From Gracilibacillus oryzae (lineage in GTDB: Bacteria; Bacillota; Bacilli; Bacillales; Amphibacillaceae), in assembly GCF_009498735.1 (NCBI RefSeq), contig NZ_ML762428.1:207495-248122 (forward strand): DNA of 40,628 nucleotides, read 5' to 3'. Numbering within the stretch: position 1 is the first letter of the stretch; each line of letters begins with the position of its first letter. The notes beneath the pieces were generated by a model, which was not told the DNA's origin, did no database searches, and worked only from the letters and a program-made list of their open reading frames with translations. Below are positions 40,226 through 40,628 of this stretch, in pieces. The position numbers were made by a program, and so were the translations under genes.

Positions 40226-40628
40226 TTACTTATGCTCTTCTTCAAATTTCTTCATAAAATCTACTAGAGCTTCTACACCTTCTACTGGCATTGCATTATA
40301 GATACTTGCACGCATACCGCCAACAGAGCGATGTCCTTTCAATGTCTCTAAGCCCGCTTCTTTTGCTTCTTTTGCTTCTTTCACAAACTGTGCATCTAAA
40401 TCTTGTCCAGGGATGATAAATGGAATATTCATAATGGAACGGCTGTCTTCCGCTACTGGTGATGCATAGAAATCAGAATGTGCGATATAGTTATATAATA
40501 AATCAGCTTTTTCTTCATTACGTTTTTGAATTGCTTTGATTCCGCCTAATTCTTTGATCCATTCAAACACAAGCTTCGCCATATAAATACCATATGTAGG
40601 CGGAGTGTTATACAATGAACCACTTTCA
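40226..40628 (-). CDS. serC: Phosphoserine aminotransferase, C-terminal part
   Basis: The last 134 or so residues of SerC; the 5' part lies beyond the window. The frame is open to the edge, so the TTG at 40615 is not the start. SerC converts 3-phosphohydroxypyruvate and glutamate to phosphoserine in serine synthesis, and also serves pyridoxal phosphate synthesis, with PLP as cofactor. [35 protein letters not shown] and the C-terminal VDFMKKF are family landmarks; the GHRSVGG loop binds phosphate. A small tandem KEA-KEA-KEA repeat (about 40362-40382) lies before [10 protein letters not shown]. Confidence 0.95.
   Translation of the reverse strand, partial: ESGSLYNTPPTYGIYMAKLVFEWIKELGGIKAIQKRNEEKADLLYNYIAHSDFYASPVAEDSRSIMNIPFIIPGQDLDAQFVKEAKEAKEAGLETLKGHRSVGGMRASIYNAMPVEGVEALVDFMKKFEEEHK

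Noticed and set aside
1-40628. CRISPR array, tRNA or rRNA genes, insertion sequence, prophage or integrase
   Set aside because: Looked for by eye; no spaced identical repeats, no tRNA-like cloverleaf ends, and no transposase or integrase reading frame were found.

Overview
The window looks like chromosomal DNA from a low-GC, endospore-former-type member of the Bacillaceae, possibly a halotolerant genus close to Gracilibacillus, Oceanobacillus or Terribacillus. This rests on AT-rich sequence, strong AGGAGG-type ribosome sites, frequent TTG/GTG starts, two proteins with S-layer homology (SLH) domains of which one is very acidic, ECF sigma/anti-sigma pairs, and Firmicute-type fru, maf, degV and serC genes. 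The genus is a guess. No tRNA, rRNA, insertion sequence, prophage or CRISPR array was seen.

Layout. (1) 1-4289: an ABC exporter operon made of a truncated secreted or lipoprotein-like gene, two different ABC-2 permeases and an ATPase. (2) 4372-13195: the cell-envelope block. Two ECF sigma factors, each coupled to a membrane anti-sigma-like protein, lie around a 910-residue SLH/Ig-like S-layer-type protein. A second SLH protein with a beta-propeller-like domain follows. (3) 13299-13856: maf, away from its usual neighbours. (4) 14110-23982: a complete Gram-positive type IV pilus locus with three minor-pilin-like genes, pilB, pilT, pilC, major pilin, pilD, pilM, pilN and pilO. A c-di-GMP-II riboswitch with an overlapping terminator sits directly before the major pilin. 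(5) 24029-27658: the fructose operon fruR-fruK-fruA on the minus strand, with a 10-bp-periodic operator array shared with a divergent membrane transporter (27838-29190). (6) 29233-34883: a LysR regulator divergent from an ABC importer and a metallophosphoesterase. (7) 34934-38124: a Fur-controlled siderophore-iron uptake system with no ATPase of its own. (8) 38177-40628: a DinB-like protein, a queF gene broken by one in-frame stop and preceded by a probable preQ1-I riboswitch, degV, and the 3' part of serC.

The most notable system is the pilus locus. The leader RNA at 20540-20647 carries the diagnostic elements of the class II cyclic-di-GMP aptamer. The 3' strand of its closing helix is also the 5' strand of the terminator, which predicts an ON switch: c-di-GMP binding should allow major pilin transcription. 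The extension ATPase PilB also begins with MshEN-type motifs, a fold known to bind c-di-GMP in other bacteria, so the second messenger may act twice, on pilin supply and on the motor. All functional assignments come from reading motifs and context; no database search was run.
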